Positions 7,735 through 15,826 are shown, counted from the stretch's first letter. The stretch is DNA of 35,267 nt from Bacteroidales bacterium (GCA_017398125.1 JAFQHE010000068.1:1-35267), one strand, 5' to 3'. Numbers and translations: made by a program. The notes: a model not told the origin generated them from the sequence alone.

Positions 7735-8400
7735 ATGTTCAATAGAATACCGCCGGTTGTAAAGAACCTTATAATAATAAACGTAATAATGTTTGTGGCT
7801 ACATTCATTATTGGTGATTTTATGTATGAAAAGCTTTCGCTGTTCTGTTTCCAGTCGCCATTTTTCAAACCGTACCAGTTGCTTACACACATGTTCATGC
7901 ATGGAGGTTTCTTTCATATATTTTTCAATATGTACACACTTTTCATCTTCGGAAGTGTGCTGGAAAATGTATGGGGTGGAAAGAAGTTCCTTTTCTATTA
8001 TCTGGTGACCGGATTGGGTGCGGCATTGTTGCATAACCTTACAATATATATAGAGTTGAATTCTCTGGCAAATTCTGTAGATGCCGGCAATTTTATCAAT
8101 TTAATGGCCCAGGCACAGATAAACCAGATTTTGGGGACCCCTACAGTGGGAGCCTCCGGTGCAATATATGGTTTGTTGCTCGCTTATGCCATGTTGTTCC
8201 CTAATAATGTAATGCAGCTTATATTCCCTCCTATAGCTCTTAAAGCCAAATGGTTTGTACTTATTTTCGGTGTAATTGAGTTGTTGTCGGGACTCTCTGG
8301 AGCTGGAAGCAATATAGCCCATTTTGCCCATTTGGGTGGTATGATATTCGGTTATTTCCTAATCATATACTGGAAGAAGAACAACAGGATGTACTACTAA
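7735..8400 (+). CDS. Rhomboid family intramembrane serine protease
   Basis: A polytopic inner-membrane protease of 221 residues with about six membrane segments. The family motifs are present: HMFMHGGFFHIFFNMYTLFIFG (the H...N oxyanion region), GASGAIYG with nucleophile Ser141, and AHFAHLGGMIFGYF with catalytic His196. This is the bacterial GlpG-like fold without the extra domains seen in some members. Substrates are membrane proteins and cannot be named. It begins 39 bases after mutL, in the same transcription run; a rhomboid gene next to mutL and an EEP-domain gene is a familiar Bacteroidales arrangement. Confidence 0.92.
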   Translation: MFNRIPPVVKNLIIINVIMFVATFIIGDFMYEKLSLFCFQSPFFKPYQLLTHMFMHGGFFHIFFNMYTLFIFGSVLENVWGGKKFLFYYLVTGLGAALLHNLTIYIELNSLANSVDAGNFINLMAQAQINQILGTPTVGASGAIYGLLLAYAMLFPNNVMQLIFPPIALKAKWFVLIFGVIELLSGLSGAGSNIAHFAHLGGMIFGYFLIIYWKKNNRMYY

Positions 8401-8426
8401 TATCTATTGCAAGGGCAGGTTTGATT

Positions 8427-9536
8427 ATGCCAAAGGAAAAAAGAAATAGCAGCTTTAGACGAAAGACCCCATTTGTTCTGGCGTTGTCATTCAGGGTCAT
8501 ACTTGTTGTGGCAGCTGTAGCTTTGGTGCTCTCATATATATCAATATATGTTAACCCGTCAAAGTTCTCTGTGCCTCTCTTTTTTGGACTCTATTTCATT
8601 CCTATTGCAGTGGTAAACCTTCTGCTCTTTTTTATAGCACTCTTCAACGGAAGCCGTTCGGCATGGATCCCAATTATAGCCCTTATGCCATCGTTGCTCT
8701 ATGTGGAGAGTATCTGTAAAATTACAACAGGTAGTGTGGAACCTCAGAAAGAGGGGATCAAACTTAAGGTCTGGAGTTATAATGTTGGAATGTTCTCAGC
8801 CGGCAGGGGAATCGGTACAAAGGAGGAGTGCAGAGGCAAAATAGTGGGGCATATAAGGATGAACGCTCCTGATGTAGTTTGTCTGCAGGAGTTTTTTGTG
8901 GAATCAAGGGAGCAGGCCGATACAATTATGGGAGAGTACAAATACAGGTACCATCACCTTTTCAGAGTGAAGAACGGCAAGTTTTTCGGCAATATTATCT
9001 TAAGCAGGTATCCGATAGTTGCAGGGGGAAAGATAAGTTTTCCAAAGAGTACAAATTTGTCGGTATATGCAGATATTGACCATTATGGAAGGAAGGTCAG
9101 GGTTTATAATAACCACCTTGAGTCGTATAATGTATCATTTGCCGGTTTTATAAAGACCCTCAATTCAGATCCGCAGAGGGAGGAGATTACAGACGAGATA
9201 ATTCAGGTACATGAAAAGATGAAAGGAACCTTCATCAGACGGTCTGAGCAGGTCAATAAAATAATGCAGAACATTGAGGAGAGCCATTTGCCTGCAATAA
9301 TCTGCGGTGACTTCAATGATACGCCAATGTCATATACATATCACCGTCTCTCAAAGGGGAGAAAGGACTCTTTTGTTGAGGCTGGTTCAGGTTTTGCCGG
9401 CACATATGTTCCATTATGGCCGTTGTTGAGGATTGATTATATACTCTATCCGCAAGACTATGAGGGGGTATCTCATGTTACCCAGAAAGTTGAATTTTCT
9501 GACCACTATCCGGTTATGGCGGAGTTTATTTTATAG
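8427..9536 (+). CDS. Membrane-anchored endonuclease/exonuclease/phosphatase (EEP) family protein
   Basis: About 369 residues. A TTG at 8421 is in frame, but ATG at 8427 (MPKEKRNSSFRRK) is the better start. The first ~95 residues hold a basic tail and three hydrophobic segments. The rest is an EEP domain: WSYNVGMF, PDVVCLQEF (metal-binding Glu), NIILSRYPI, RVYNNHLESY, CGDFNDTP and the terminal FSDHYPVMAEF (catalytic Asp-His). These families cleave phosphodiester or phosphoester bonds in DNA, inositol phosphates or sphingomyelin; the substrate is not evident. The membrane anchor places the catalytic domain at the membrane, probably in the periplasm. It starts 26 bases after the rhomboid gene. 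Confidence 0.88.
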   Translation: MPKEKRNSSFRRKTPFVLALSFRVILVVAAVALVLSYISIYVNPSKFSVPLFFGLYFIPIAVVNLLLFFIALFNGSRSAWIPIIALMPSLLYVESICKITTGSVEPQKEGIKLKVWSYNVGMFSAGRGIGTKEECRGKIVGHIRMNAPDVVCLQEFFVESREQADTIMGEYKYRYHHLFRVKNGKFFGNIILSRYPIVAGGKISFPKSTNLSVYADIDHYGRKVRVYNNHLESYNVSFAGFIKTLNSDPQREEITDEIIQVHEKMKGTFIRRSEQVNKIMQNIEESHLPAIICGDFNDTPMSYTYHRLSKGRKDSFVEAGSGFAGTYVPLWPLLRIDYILYPQDYEGVSHVTQKVEFSDHYPVMAEFIL

Positions 9537-9565
9537 GAATAGTATTGAATTTAAAATTTAAAGAG

Positions 9566-10129
9566 ATGAATACACAGATAGATGCTGCAGTAAAAGTGCT
9601 TAAAGAGGGTGGAGTTATTCTTTATCCTACCGATACAGTATGGGGACTGGGATGTGATGCTACAAATGAAAAGGCTGTAGAAAAGATATATAAAATTAAG
9701 CAGAGGGCCGACAGCAAGAGCCTTATTACACTTGCTGCAGACATTGATATGGTGTGCAGATATGTAAAGGAGGTTCCAGAGATAGCAGTCACTTTGGTTG
9801 AGGTCAATGACAAGCCTATGACAATAATCTACCCGGATGCCGTTGGCTTGGCTCCAAACGTGGTTGCCGAAGACGGAAGTGCCGGTATAAGAGTGCCAAT
9901 GAGCGATTTCTGCATAAAGCTCATTTCAAAGTTCCGCAAGCCAATAGTCTCTACATCTGCAAATATTTCGGGTGAGGCTGCTCCAAAATATTACGAGGAG
10001 ATTTCAGAGCAGATCAAGGCCGCGGCAGACTATGTGGTGGATCCGTCATGTGAAGACAGTGCCACACACCAGCCGTCGCAAATAATAAAGGTTGGCCTTA
10101 CCAGTGAGATAGAGATAATAAGGGAGTAG
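9566..10129 (+). CDS. YrdC/Sua5 family L-threonylcarbamoyladenylate synthase
   Basis: Predicted to make threonylcarbamoyl-AMP from threonine, bicarbonate and ATP, the first step of the t6A37 modification of ANN-decoding tRNAs. The 187-residue protein has ILYPTDTVWGLGCDA near the N-terminus, KIKQRADSKSL (the K.R...K..P/S-type substrate site), GIRVPMSDFC and PIVSTSANISGE. It is the short TsaC form, lacking the C-terminal Sua5 domain. An in-frame TTG at 9545 would add seven residues, but the ATG at 9566 gives the usual N-terminus. It ends the plus-strand run and faces the convergent aminotransferase gene. It could instead be a YciO-type paralogue. Confidence 0.88.
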   Translation: MNTQIDAAVKVLKEGGVILYPTDTVWGLGCDATNEKAVEKIYKIKQRADSKSLITLAADIDMVCRYVKEVPEIAVTLVEVNDKPMTIIYPDAVGLAPNVVAEDGSAGIRVPMSDFCIKLISKFRKPIVSTSANISGEAAPKYYEEISEQIKAAADYVVDPSCEDSATHQPSQIIKVGLTSEIEIIRE

Positions 10130-10161
10130 TCCTGTTTTACGGTAGAGTGCCAAAAGATCAA

Positions 10162-11355
10162 TTATTCCCCAAAAATTGCACTTTTGAGCTGATCCATTGC
10201 CTGTTGCAGAACCTCTCTGCCACAACCGATATTGAGCCTCATATATCCGTCTCCTCCTGGGCCGAATGCCGCTCCGTCATTTAGGGCAAGACCTGCCTTC
10301 TTGATGAAAAGATGCACAAGCTTCATCTGGTCTGTACTGCCAAACAGCATGTTGCACAGCTGACGGCAATCGAGCCATATAAGGAATGAACTTTGCGGTC
10401 TGATTGGCTTGATGACTCCTTTCAGCTCCTCTTTGCAGTATTTTTCAATGAAGAGTACGTTGCTTTCAATGTATGGGAGCATCTTTTTTCTCCACTCATT
10501 GCCATTTGTGTAGGCTGCAATTGTACCCTGTGTTGCAAAAATAGTAGGGCTGCTCAGTTCGTTTACCTGCATCCATTTGAAGAAAGGTTCACGCAACTCC
10601 TTGTTTGGAACCACTGTGTAGGAACTTACAATGCCCGCCATATTGAATGTCTTTGAAGGGGCTCCAAATGTAATGCTGATTTGTGCAGCCTCATCACTTA
10701 CAGATGCAAATGGTGTGTGACTGTTGCCGAACAGCGGCATGTCGGCATGAATTTCATCAGAAATTACAAGTACATTATATTTGTGGCATATTGATGCCAC
10801 TCTCTGCAAAGTCTCTTTATCCCATGCAATACCTGCAGGGTTGTGGGGATTACTGAGAATGAGCAGTCTGCACTCATTCTTTCTGCATAACTCTTCGAGA
10901 TTGTCAAAATCCATGCAGTAGGATGAGCAGTTCCCGTTCTCTACCCTTATCAGCGGATTGAAGAGCAAATTCCTGCCGTTCCCTTTGGGCAGATTCATGA
11001 ACGGAGGGTAGATTGGAGGCTGAACAATAATATTGTCTCCGCTCTTTGTGAAGTAGTTGATCACATATCCGATTCCCTTTACTATTCCAGGAATGAATGC
11101 TATCCAGCTTGGATCAACACTCCAGCTCTGCTGCTCTTTGAGCCACTTTGATATTGTGGGAAAATAGTTGTCGGGAATATGGTTGTAGCCGTAAACACCT
11201 TGTTGGACAATGGTATTCAAGGCCTCCTTCACACATGCCGGAGTTTCAAAATCCATATCTGCCACCCAAAGGGGAATAAGATTATCTGATCCGAAATATT
11301 TTGCAATGGCATCAACTTTAATGGAATATGAACCTTTCCTATTTACATGTTTCAT
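10162..11355 (-). CDS. MalY/PatB family pyridoxal-phosphate aminotransferase (probable cystathionine beta-lyase)
   Basis: A fold-type I PLP enzyme of 397 residues. Motifs: PLWVADMDFETP at the N-terminus, which is diagnostic for MalY/PatB; GYNHIPDNYF; ILSNPHNPAG (PLP-binding Asn); VISDEIHADM (Asp to the ring nitrogen, then the Tyr/His site); and FGAPSKTFNMAG with the Schiff-base lysine at about 235; C-terminal RLNIGCGREVL supplies the carboxylate-binding Arg. Family members act as C-S lyases on cystathionine or cysteine, producing homocysteine or sulfide. A TTG four codons upstream is in frame, but ATG at 11355 is preferred. A minus-strand TATATTTG lies about 20 bases upstream. Confidence 0.9.
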   Translation of the reverse strand: MKHVNRKGSYSIKVDAIAKYFGSDNLIPLWVADMDFETPACVKEALNTIVQQGVYGYNHIPDNYFPTISKWLKEQQSWSVDPSWIAFIPGIVKGIGYVINYFTKSGDNIIVQPPIYPPFMNLPKGNGRNLLFNPLIRVENGNCSSYCMDFDNLEELCRKNECRLLILSNPHNPAGIAWDKETLQRVASICHKYNVLVISDEIHADMPLFGNSHTPFASVSDEAAQISITFGAPSKTFNMAGIVSSYTVVPNKELREPFFKWMQVNELSSPTIFATQGTIAAYTNGNEWRKKMLPYIESNVLFIEKYCKEELKGVIKPIRPQSSFLIWLDCRQLCNMLFGSTDQMKLVHLFIKKAGLALNDGAAFGPGGDGYMRLNIGCGREVLQQAMDQLKSAIFGE

Positions 11356-11375
11356 AATTTCAAGCAATTTTTTAG

Positions 11376-11383
11376 CAAATATA
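11376..11383 (-). promoter_or_regulatory. Probable -7 box of the malY-type gene
   Basis: Minus strand TATATTTG, 20 bases before the ATG. There is no matching -33 box at standard spacing. Confidence 0.45.
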
Positions 11384-11407
11384 GTGAAGAGTCACATAAC
11401 TTTAAGA

Positions 11408-11423
11408 TATTTTTGTAGCTTTG
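11408..11423 (+). promoter_or_regulatory. Two adjacent -7-like boxes before the beta-barrel gene
   Basis: TATTTTTG (11408-11415) and TAGCTTTG (11416-11423) are consecutive matches to TAnnTTTG, 35-43 bases before the ATG at 11458. Either could serve; neither has a clear -33 partner. With the minus-strand box at 11376 they make a divergent promoter region. Confidence 0.45.
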
Positions 11424-11457
11424 TTTTGTGACTTTTAAACCATTAATAATTTAAAGA

Positions 11458-12204
11458 ATGAAAGAAAAAATTTTAGCACTCTTTGTTTTATTGTTCTGTG
11501 TATTAGGACATATAAATGCGCAGGAGAAGGTTGAGCCACTTTATGGCGGAGAGATTGTGAGCAAATATGTATGGCGCGGACAGGATTTTGGAGGTGTGGC
11601 GGTCCAGCCTTATGCGGGTCTCTCTTATAAGGGCTTCTCTTTTACGGTATGGAGTTCCCTCGGATTTACCAATGAGGATGTCGCGGAGGTAGATCTGATT
11701 GTTGAGTATACCAATGGTGGTTTTACCGCCTCAATAACAGATTGCTGGAGCACATATTATGGCTCTGGTGCCAAGTATTTTGCTTATGGGGCAAACTCTA
11801 CCTGCCACACTTTTGAGGCTCTTGTAGGGTATGACTTCGGCCCTGTAAATGTGGCATGGAGTACAAATTTTGCCGGCTACGATGGTGTAACGCCCAAAGG
11901 TAAAAGGGCATATGCATCATACTGTTACATTGCGGCACCATTCTCGCTTCTTACTATAGATTGGGAGGGTGGAGTAGGCTTTACACCTTGGGCCAATGAC
12001 TATTATGCCGGGTATGGAAGTACTGTCGGGTGTGATGACGATGACTGCTATGTAGGAACAACAAGTTTTGCTGTGTGCGAGATTGCACTTCAGGCTGTGA
12101 GGGAGTTCAGGATAACAGATTCATTCAGCATCTCCCTTATGGCAAAGGGATGCTACAATCCTGCAATCAACAAGTTCTATTTTGTAGCGGGTATTTCATT
12201 ATAG
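11458..12204 (+). CDS. Predicted outer-membrane beta-barrel protein
   Basis: A 248-residue exported protein: signal peptide MKEKILALFVLLFCVLGHINA then QEKVEP. The mature part is almost wholly made of alternating aromatic/small-residue strands (GGEIVSKYVWRGQDF, VQPYAGLSYKGFSFTVWSSLGF and others) and ends FYFVAGISL, a typical barrel-closing strand. The opening strand with SKYVWRGQ resembles TorF-type putative porins, though I would not insist on that family. A loop Asp/Cys cluster (CDDDDCY, about 193-199) may bind a metal or form a disulfide. It stands alone, with its own promoter region and a weak hairpin past the stop (12226-12240). Confidence 0.75.
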   Translation: MKEKILALFVLLFCVLGHINAQEKVEPLYGGEIVSKYVWRGQDFGGVAVQPYAGLSYKGFSFTVWSSLGFTNEDVAEVDLIVEYTNGGFTASITDCWSTYYGSGAKYFAYGANSTCHTFEALVGYDFGPVNVAWSTNFAGYDGVTPKGKRAYASYCYIAAPFSLLTIDWEGGVGFTPWANDYYAGYGSTVGCDDDDCYVGTTSFAVCEIALQAVREFRITDSFSISLMAKGCYNPAINKFYFVAGISL

Positions 12205-12242
12205 ACTCTTCCCGATAGCCATTATCCCGAATGTGTCGGGCC

Positions 12243-12941
12243 TTAGTCTTTAAGGGAACTTGAAATCTTCAGATAGAGTATCTGCTCGCATTTATAACCC
12301 ACATTATGGCTGTACATCTGTTGCTGTGCAGCCATAAGTTCTTTTTGTGCATCAAGCATAAGCTCATACGTCTTGGTTACATAGTTGCCGGTCCTCTTTC
12401 TTTCAAGCCTGAATCCGGCCAGCTTTCTGACATCCCTGAGTGATCGCCATTTTTCTATAAAAGAACCGTTCTGTTGACATTTATGGGCATAGTCTGCTGC
12501 ATTGTACAGATGCATTGCCTTATTGGCTCTATCCTCCATTTTACGGTGTTGGGCAATCCACGGACGCAGGTAGCTAGAAGCAGCCTCCTGCAGATTTGAT
12601 CTGTTGAAGGCCTCTTCAAGCTCCTTGCTGTTGGAACAGACTATTTTGCAGAAGGCATCAACCGCAGAGTTATAGTTATGAAATATGGCCTCTCTATTGT
12701 TGGAGTCAAGCTGATGGGCAAGTACATCCATCTGTTCATGCAGTGGAGAGTAACGTGCAATTGCATCAAGCAGATCATAGGCTCTAAGTTGGGCAGCCAG
12801 AGATATGGTGCCGGCAGAGAGAATATTCCTTATATCGGATTCGCAGATTCTTATCTGTTCTGTAAGTTCAATAAACCATAGGGCAGGAGTGTAACCGCCA
12901 TTCTGCCTACCTGCAGAGCCTTTGTCAGATTGAGTTTTCAT
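12243..12941 (-). CDS. Uncharacterised helical protein
   Basis: A 232-residue protein with no signal peptide or membrane segment. Composition points to an all-alpha fold: long amphipathic helices rich in Ala, Leu, Gln and charged residues, e.g. AAQLRAYDLLDAIARYSPLH and KELMAAQQQMYSHNVGYK. A Cys-containing stretch (DAFCKIVCSNSKELEEAF) is in the middle. I do not recognise the family and see no catalytic motif. It is convergent with the beta-barrel gene and divergent from the NifX-like gene, with which it shares a 92-base intergenic region containing a minus-strand TATCTTTG (12961-12968). Confidence 0.6.
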   Translation of the reverse strand: MKTQSDKGSAGRQNGGYTPALWFIELTEQIRICESDIRNILSAGTISLAAQLRAYDLLDAIARYSPLHEQMDVLAHQLDSNNREAIFHNYNSAVDAFCKIVCSNSKELEEAFNRSNLQEAASSYLRPWIAQHRKMEDRANKAMHLYNAADYAHKCQQNGSFIEKWRSLRDVRKLAGFRLERKRTGNYVTKTYELMLDAQKELMAAQQQMYSHNVGYKCEQILYLKISSSLKD

Positions 12942-12980
12942 TGCTGTTTATTTGTGTGAACAAAGATAAAAATAATAAGG

Positions 12981-13011
12981 TTGACAAAAACATTAAAGTA
13001 GAGTATCTTTG
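12981..13011 (+). promoter_or_regulatory. Consensus promoter of the NifX-like gene
   Basis: TTG (12981-12983), 20-base spacer, TATCTTTG (13004-13011); both boxes and the spacing match. The ATG follows 22 bases later, so the leader is very short. Confidence 0.7.
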
Positions 13012-13033
13012 CAGAAGTTAAAAAACGCAAATT

Positions 13034-13429
13034 ATGAATCTTACTTATAAATTCAGCAGAGTAACAAAGGTCGCTGTTCCAACAAGAGAGAATATGGTTG
13101 ATGACCATTTTGGACATTGTGACCACTATACTATTTTTACTATAGAGAATAATAAAGTTGTTGCTAAAGAGGATTATCCGTCACCTCAGGGATGTGGATG
13201 CAAATCTGGGATTGCTCCTGTATTGCATAATATGGGCATAGAGGTCATGTTGGCAGGAAGTATGGGGCAAGGTGCAACTAATGTATTGACCGCTAATGGA
13301 ATAAAGGTAGTTAGAGGTTGTTCCGGTTGTGTGGATGTTCTTATTGAAGAGTATCTTGCGGGCAAAGTCTCTGATTCCGGTGAAGGATGCCACTCTCATG
13401 GTGAGGATGGACATGTTTGCCACGGATAG
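13034..13429 (+). CDS. NifX/NifB-type dinitrogenase iron-molybdenum cofactor family protein
   Basis: A 131-residue small soluble protein. After a short lead it has KVAVPTRENMVDDHFGHCDHYTIF (about 12-35), the standard opening of the NifX/NafY/MTH1175-like fold; then QGCGCKSGIAPVLHNMGIEVMLAG, GQGATNVL and GIKVVRGCSG, which complete the domain. Cysteines cluster at CGC and GCSGC, and the tail is His/Cys-rich (GCHSHGEDGHVCHG), a likely metal-binding extension. No nif genes for nitrogenase are nearby, so nitrogen fixation is not implied; many anaerobes carry such proteins with no known partner. It is transcribed alone from its own promoter. Confidence 0.85.
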   Translation: MNLTYKFSRVTKVAVPTRENMVDDHFGHCDHYTIFTIENNKVVAKEDYPSPQGCGCKSGIAPVLHNMGIEVMLAGSMGQGATNVLTANGIKVVRGCSGCVDVLIEEYLAGKVSDSGEGCHSHGEDGHVCHG

Positions 13430-13465
13430 TCAATTGGAGATAAAGAGAAGAGGATGTTGATATTC

Positions 13466-13654
13466 TCACTTTACGTGGAATTCACCATCCTCTCCTTTAA
13501 TTATATAGTCACCCTCATTTACGGTTACAAACCCATCTTTTGTAACCAATGACAACATGTTGAAACCCATACAGAAATAGGGCGCAAGAATTTTCCCTTG
13601 GGCAAACTCCTTAACCTCCTGGTAGTTGGTGCCTGTGTACTGTATGGATTCCAT
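13466..13654 (-). CDS. Small protein resembling a phage-associated family, shortened at both ends
   Basis: A 62-residue protein: MESIQYTGTNYQEVKEF, then LSLVTKDGFVTVNEGDYIIKGEDGEFHVK. The EAIQYTGxN...EI..F opening and VxxGDYIIKGxxGEF ending are what I know from a small protein family widespread in phages of Gram-positives. Those usually start with a basic RKKPV segment and continue about 15 residues (CKPDIFExTY) past the GEF motif; both ends are missing here. An in-frame TAA lies three codons before the ATG, so no longer start is possible. It begins 24 bases after cysS on the same strand. Function unknown; a domesticated fragment is possible. Confidence 0.6.
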   Translation of the reverse strand: MESIQYTGTNYQEVKEFAQGKILAPYFCMGFNMLSLVTKDGFVTVNEGDYIIKGEDGEFHVK

Positions 13655-13677
13655 ACACTTGGATTAAATCATATATT

Positions 13678-15165
13678 TCAGATAGACCATTCAACTCCAT
13701 TTTTGGTGTCTTTGATTTGAACACCAATCTCTTTCAGGCGGTCTCTGATTTGGTCTGATTTTGCCCAGTTCTTCTCTGCTTTGGCTTGTACCCTCTCTGC
13801 AAGAACCATCTCCATCAAACCTTCAATTACATTCATGTTGCCGGTTGATGCGCCCTCTGCTGCCTGCTCGTCAACAACACCCAAAATGCCCTCAAGAACA
13901 TCAGAAAATAGAAATGCCAAAGTCTCTTTCTCTGCTGTGCCAATGGCCATTTTCCCATCTTTTACACTATTGATTATCCTGACTGCATCAAACAGATGCG
14001 ACAATGCAATTGGAGTGTTCAAATCATCACATAGTGCAGCAAAAACATTCTCCTTAAGGGTTGCAATCTCTTTTGCTACCTCTTCAGTCGCATTTGAAAC
14101 CGCAATGTTCTTAAGGTCTTTGGCAGCCTGAAGAATACGTTTAAGACCTTTCTCTGCAGCCTGAAGAGCCTCGTTGCTAAAGTCAAGAGTGCTTCTGTAG
14201 TGTGCCTGCAGAATGAAGAATCTTATGGTCATTGGTGTATATGCCTGTGCAAGCAATTTGTGGTTGCCGGTAAAGAGCTCATCCAAAGTAATGAAATTGC
14301 CCAACGATTTGCCCATTTTCTGTCCGTTGATGGTAATCATATTGTTGTGCATCCAGTATTTTACGCCACCTTTACCTCTTGAGGCTGTATTTTGGGCAAG
14401 CTCACACTCATGGTGAGGGAACATAAGATCCATACCTCCACCGTGAATGTCAAACTCCTCGCCAAGATACTTTTCACTCATTGCCGAGCACTCAAGATGC
14501 CATCCTGGGAAACCGTCGCTCCATGGAGATGGCCATCTCATGATATGCTCAGGTGAAGCCTTTTTCCATAGGGCAAAGTCAAATGATGAGTGTTTGTCAT
14601 CCTGACCGTCAAGCGTCCTGGTATTTGCAAACATATCTTCAAGGCTTCTTCCCGACAAAATACCATATTTGAACTTCTTGTTGTAGGCCTGCACATCAAA
14701 ATAGACAGATCCGTTACTTATGTATGCAAGACCCTCGTCAAGAATCTTTTGTACAAGATTAATCTGTTCAATTATATGTCCGCTGGCGCGAGGTTCAATG
14801 CTTGGCGGACAGTTGTTGAGCTTGCGCATGGCATCATGGAACTTGATGGTATATGTCTGTACTATCTCCATTGGCTCAAGTTGCTCGAGTCTTGCCTTCT
14901 TTGCAATCTTGTCTTCACCTGCATCACCATCATTCTCAAGGTGTCCTACATCTGTAATGTTGCGGACGTATCTTACTTTATATCCCAAATGTCTGAAAAG
15001 ACGTACCAGAACATCAAATGTGATGGTTGGGCGTGCATGGCCCAAATGTGCATCTCCATAGACTGTAGGCCCACAAACGTAAAGTCCTACCATTCCTGGT
15101 GTAATTGGTTTAAAACTCTCCTTTCTACGGTTAAGTGTGTTATACAACAGAATATCTCTCTCCAT
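13678..15165 (-). CDS. cysS: Cysteine--tRNA ligase CysS
   Basis: Class I aminoacyl-tRNA synthetase that charges tRNA-Cys; 495 residues from the ATG at 15165. An in-frame TTG seven codons upstream is less likely. Motifs: [18 protein letters not shown] with zinc-ligand Cys31 and the HIGH-equivalent HLGH (40-43); [10 protein letters not shown] and [18 protein letters not shown] supply further zinc/adenylate residues; [12 protein letters not shown] is the KMSKS loop (KMGKS). The C-terminal anticodon-binding region ends with [21 protein letters not shown] and [13 protein letters not shown], all standard. It lies downstream of ssb but has its own promoter inside a repeat array, and is followed by the 62-residue gene. 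Confidence 0.97.
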   Translation of the reverse strand: MERDILLYNTLNRRKESFKPITPGMVGLYVCGPTVYGDAHLGHARPTITFDVLVRLFRHLGYKVRYVRNITDVGHLENDGDAGEDKIAKKARLEQLEPMEIVQTYTIKFHDAMRKLNNCPPSIEPRASGHIIEQINLVQKILDEGLAYISNGSVYFDVQAYNKKFKYGILSGRSLEDMFANTRTLDGQDDKHSSFDFALWKKASPEHIMRWPSPWSDGFPGWHLECSAMSEKYLGEEFDIHGGGMDLMFPHHECELAQNTASRGKGGVKYWMHNNMITINGQKMGKSLGNFITLDELFTGNHKLLAQAYTPMTIRFFILQAHYRSTLDFSNEALQAAEKGLKRILQAAKDLKNIAVSNATEEVAKEIATLKENVFAALCDDLNTPIALSHLFDAVRIINSVKDGKMAIGTAEKETLAFLFSDVLEGILGVVDEQAAEGASTGNMNVIEGLMEMVLAERVQAKAEKNWAKSDQIRDRLKEIGVQIKDTKNGVEWSI

Positions 15166-15183
15166 ATTGAAAAAATTTGGGAA

Positions 15184-15214
15184 CAAAGATACAATTAGTT
15201 ATTTACTCCGCCAA
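15184..15214 (-). promoter_or_regulatory. cysS promoter whose -33 box lies in a tandem repeat
   Basis: Minus strand: TTG (15212-15214), 20-base spacer, TATCTTTG (15184-15191). Both boxes and the spacing fit. The -33 TTGG is the first four bases of the repeat copy closest to cysS; the ATG follows about 18 bases after the -7 box. Confidence 0.65.
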
Positions 15215-15252
15215 TAGTTATTTACTCCGCCAATAGTTATTTACTCCGCCAA
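15196..15252 (-). repeat. Triplicated 19-bp repeat over the ssb stop codon
   Basis: Three perfect head-to-tail copies of TTGGCGGAGTAAATAACTA (minus-strand sense) at 15234-15252, 15215-15233 and 15196-15214. The first copy encodes the last residues of Ssb and its stop codon (..TTG GCG GAG TAA). The other two are copies of this gene end lying in the ssb-cysS gap, and the last one supplies the cysS -33 box. Confidence 0.95.
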
Positions 15253-15576
15253 CGGAACTATAATTTTCAAGGCCAGAATTTCAGTAATGCTTTTCTCCTC
15301 ACCCGAACTGTTTCTAAACTTGATATATCTTATTTTGCCAACCAGTTCAATAAAGGTGCCTTTCCTGATTTTACTGAAATCAGGCATGTTTTTGGAACTC
15401 CATGCCACTATGTTGTGCCATATTGTCTCTTCTTTCCACTCACCCTCTTTTGTCCTGTATGTTTCATGTGTGGCAAGCGAAAACCTTATTACAGTCCCTC
15501 CATTTTCTATATTCACAATTTTTGGATCTTGTCCCACGTTGCCCTTCAGCTCCACTTTGTTCAATGATTTTTCCAT
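15241..15576 (-). CDS. ssb: Short single-stranded DNA-binding protein (OB fold) without acidic tail
   Basis: A 111-residue SSB-family protein. The OB fold is clear: MEKSLNKVELKGNVGQDPKI, GGTVIRFSLATHETYR, EWKEETIWHNIVAW (the conserved WHNIV), KGTFIELVGKIRY and ITEILALKIIVPL. The protein stops at the end of the OB fold (PLAE) and lacks the Gly/Pro-rich linker and the DDDIPF-type acidic tip through which housekeeping SSB recruits repair proteins. It may therefore be an accessory SSB, with the main ssb elsewhere, though short SSBs also occur as the main form in some Bacteroidota. Its stop codon lies in the tandem repeat, and cysS follows. Confidence 0.88.
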   Translation of the reverse strand: MEKSLNKVELKGNVGQDPKIVNIENGGTVIRFSLATHETYRTKEGEWKEETIWHNIVAWSSKNMPDFSKIRKGTFIELVGKIRYIKFRNSSGEEKSITEILALKIIVPLAE

Positions 15577-15826
15577 ATTTCGATTCGCTTTTGTTAATGT
15601 TGTTTTTTTGGAATTCCAATTGCAAAGTAAGTGGAGCGGGCATTCGTGATCCAGTATCCAAACGTGTATAAACGTTTAAAAACGTAAAAAGTGGGATGTG
15701 AAATTTTAAAATTATTGCTTAAAATATGGAATCGTATAATTGATGGTCGGATTATGTAATTTCGGTATTGTTGCAAGTGGCTGTTTGTTAACTTGCGGGG
15801 CAAATAATTGTTTAAAATGTAATGGT

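Noticed and set aside
8421-8426. TTG start two codons before the EEP-family gene, and similar TTG starts at 9545, 16122, 11367 and 15186
   Set aside because: In every case an ATG a few codons downstream gives the expected N-terminus or leader peptide.
13446-13494. AGAGGATG/CATCCTCT inverted repeat after the NifX-like gene as a terminator
   Set aside because: The loop is over 30 bases, no T run follows, and the right arm lies in the coding end of the 62-residue gene.
14590-15198. Plus-strand 202-codon open frame opposite cysS
   Set aside because: Antisense shadow of a certain housekeeping gene; the translation is Cys/Ile-rich and shows no motif.
15196-15252. Three regular repeats considered as a CRISPR array
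   Set aside because: The 19-bp copies are head-to-tail with no spacers, and one copy is part of the ssb coding end. No cas genes are present.
15740-15826. Upstream extension of the zinc-ribbon gene
   Set aside because: The extra 29 residues are Cys-rich but unlike the rest; ATG 15827 places the CPVC motif at the N-terminus, as is usual for such proteins.
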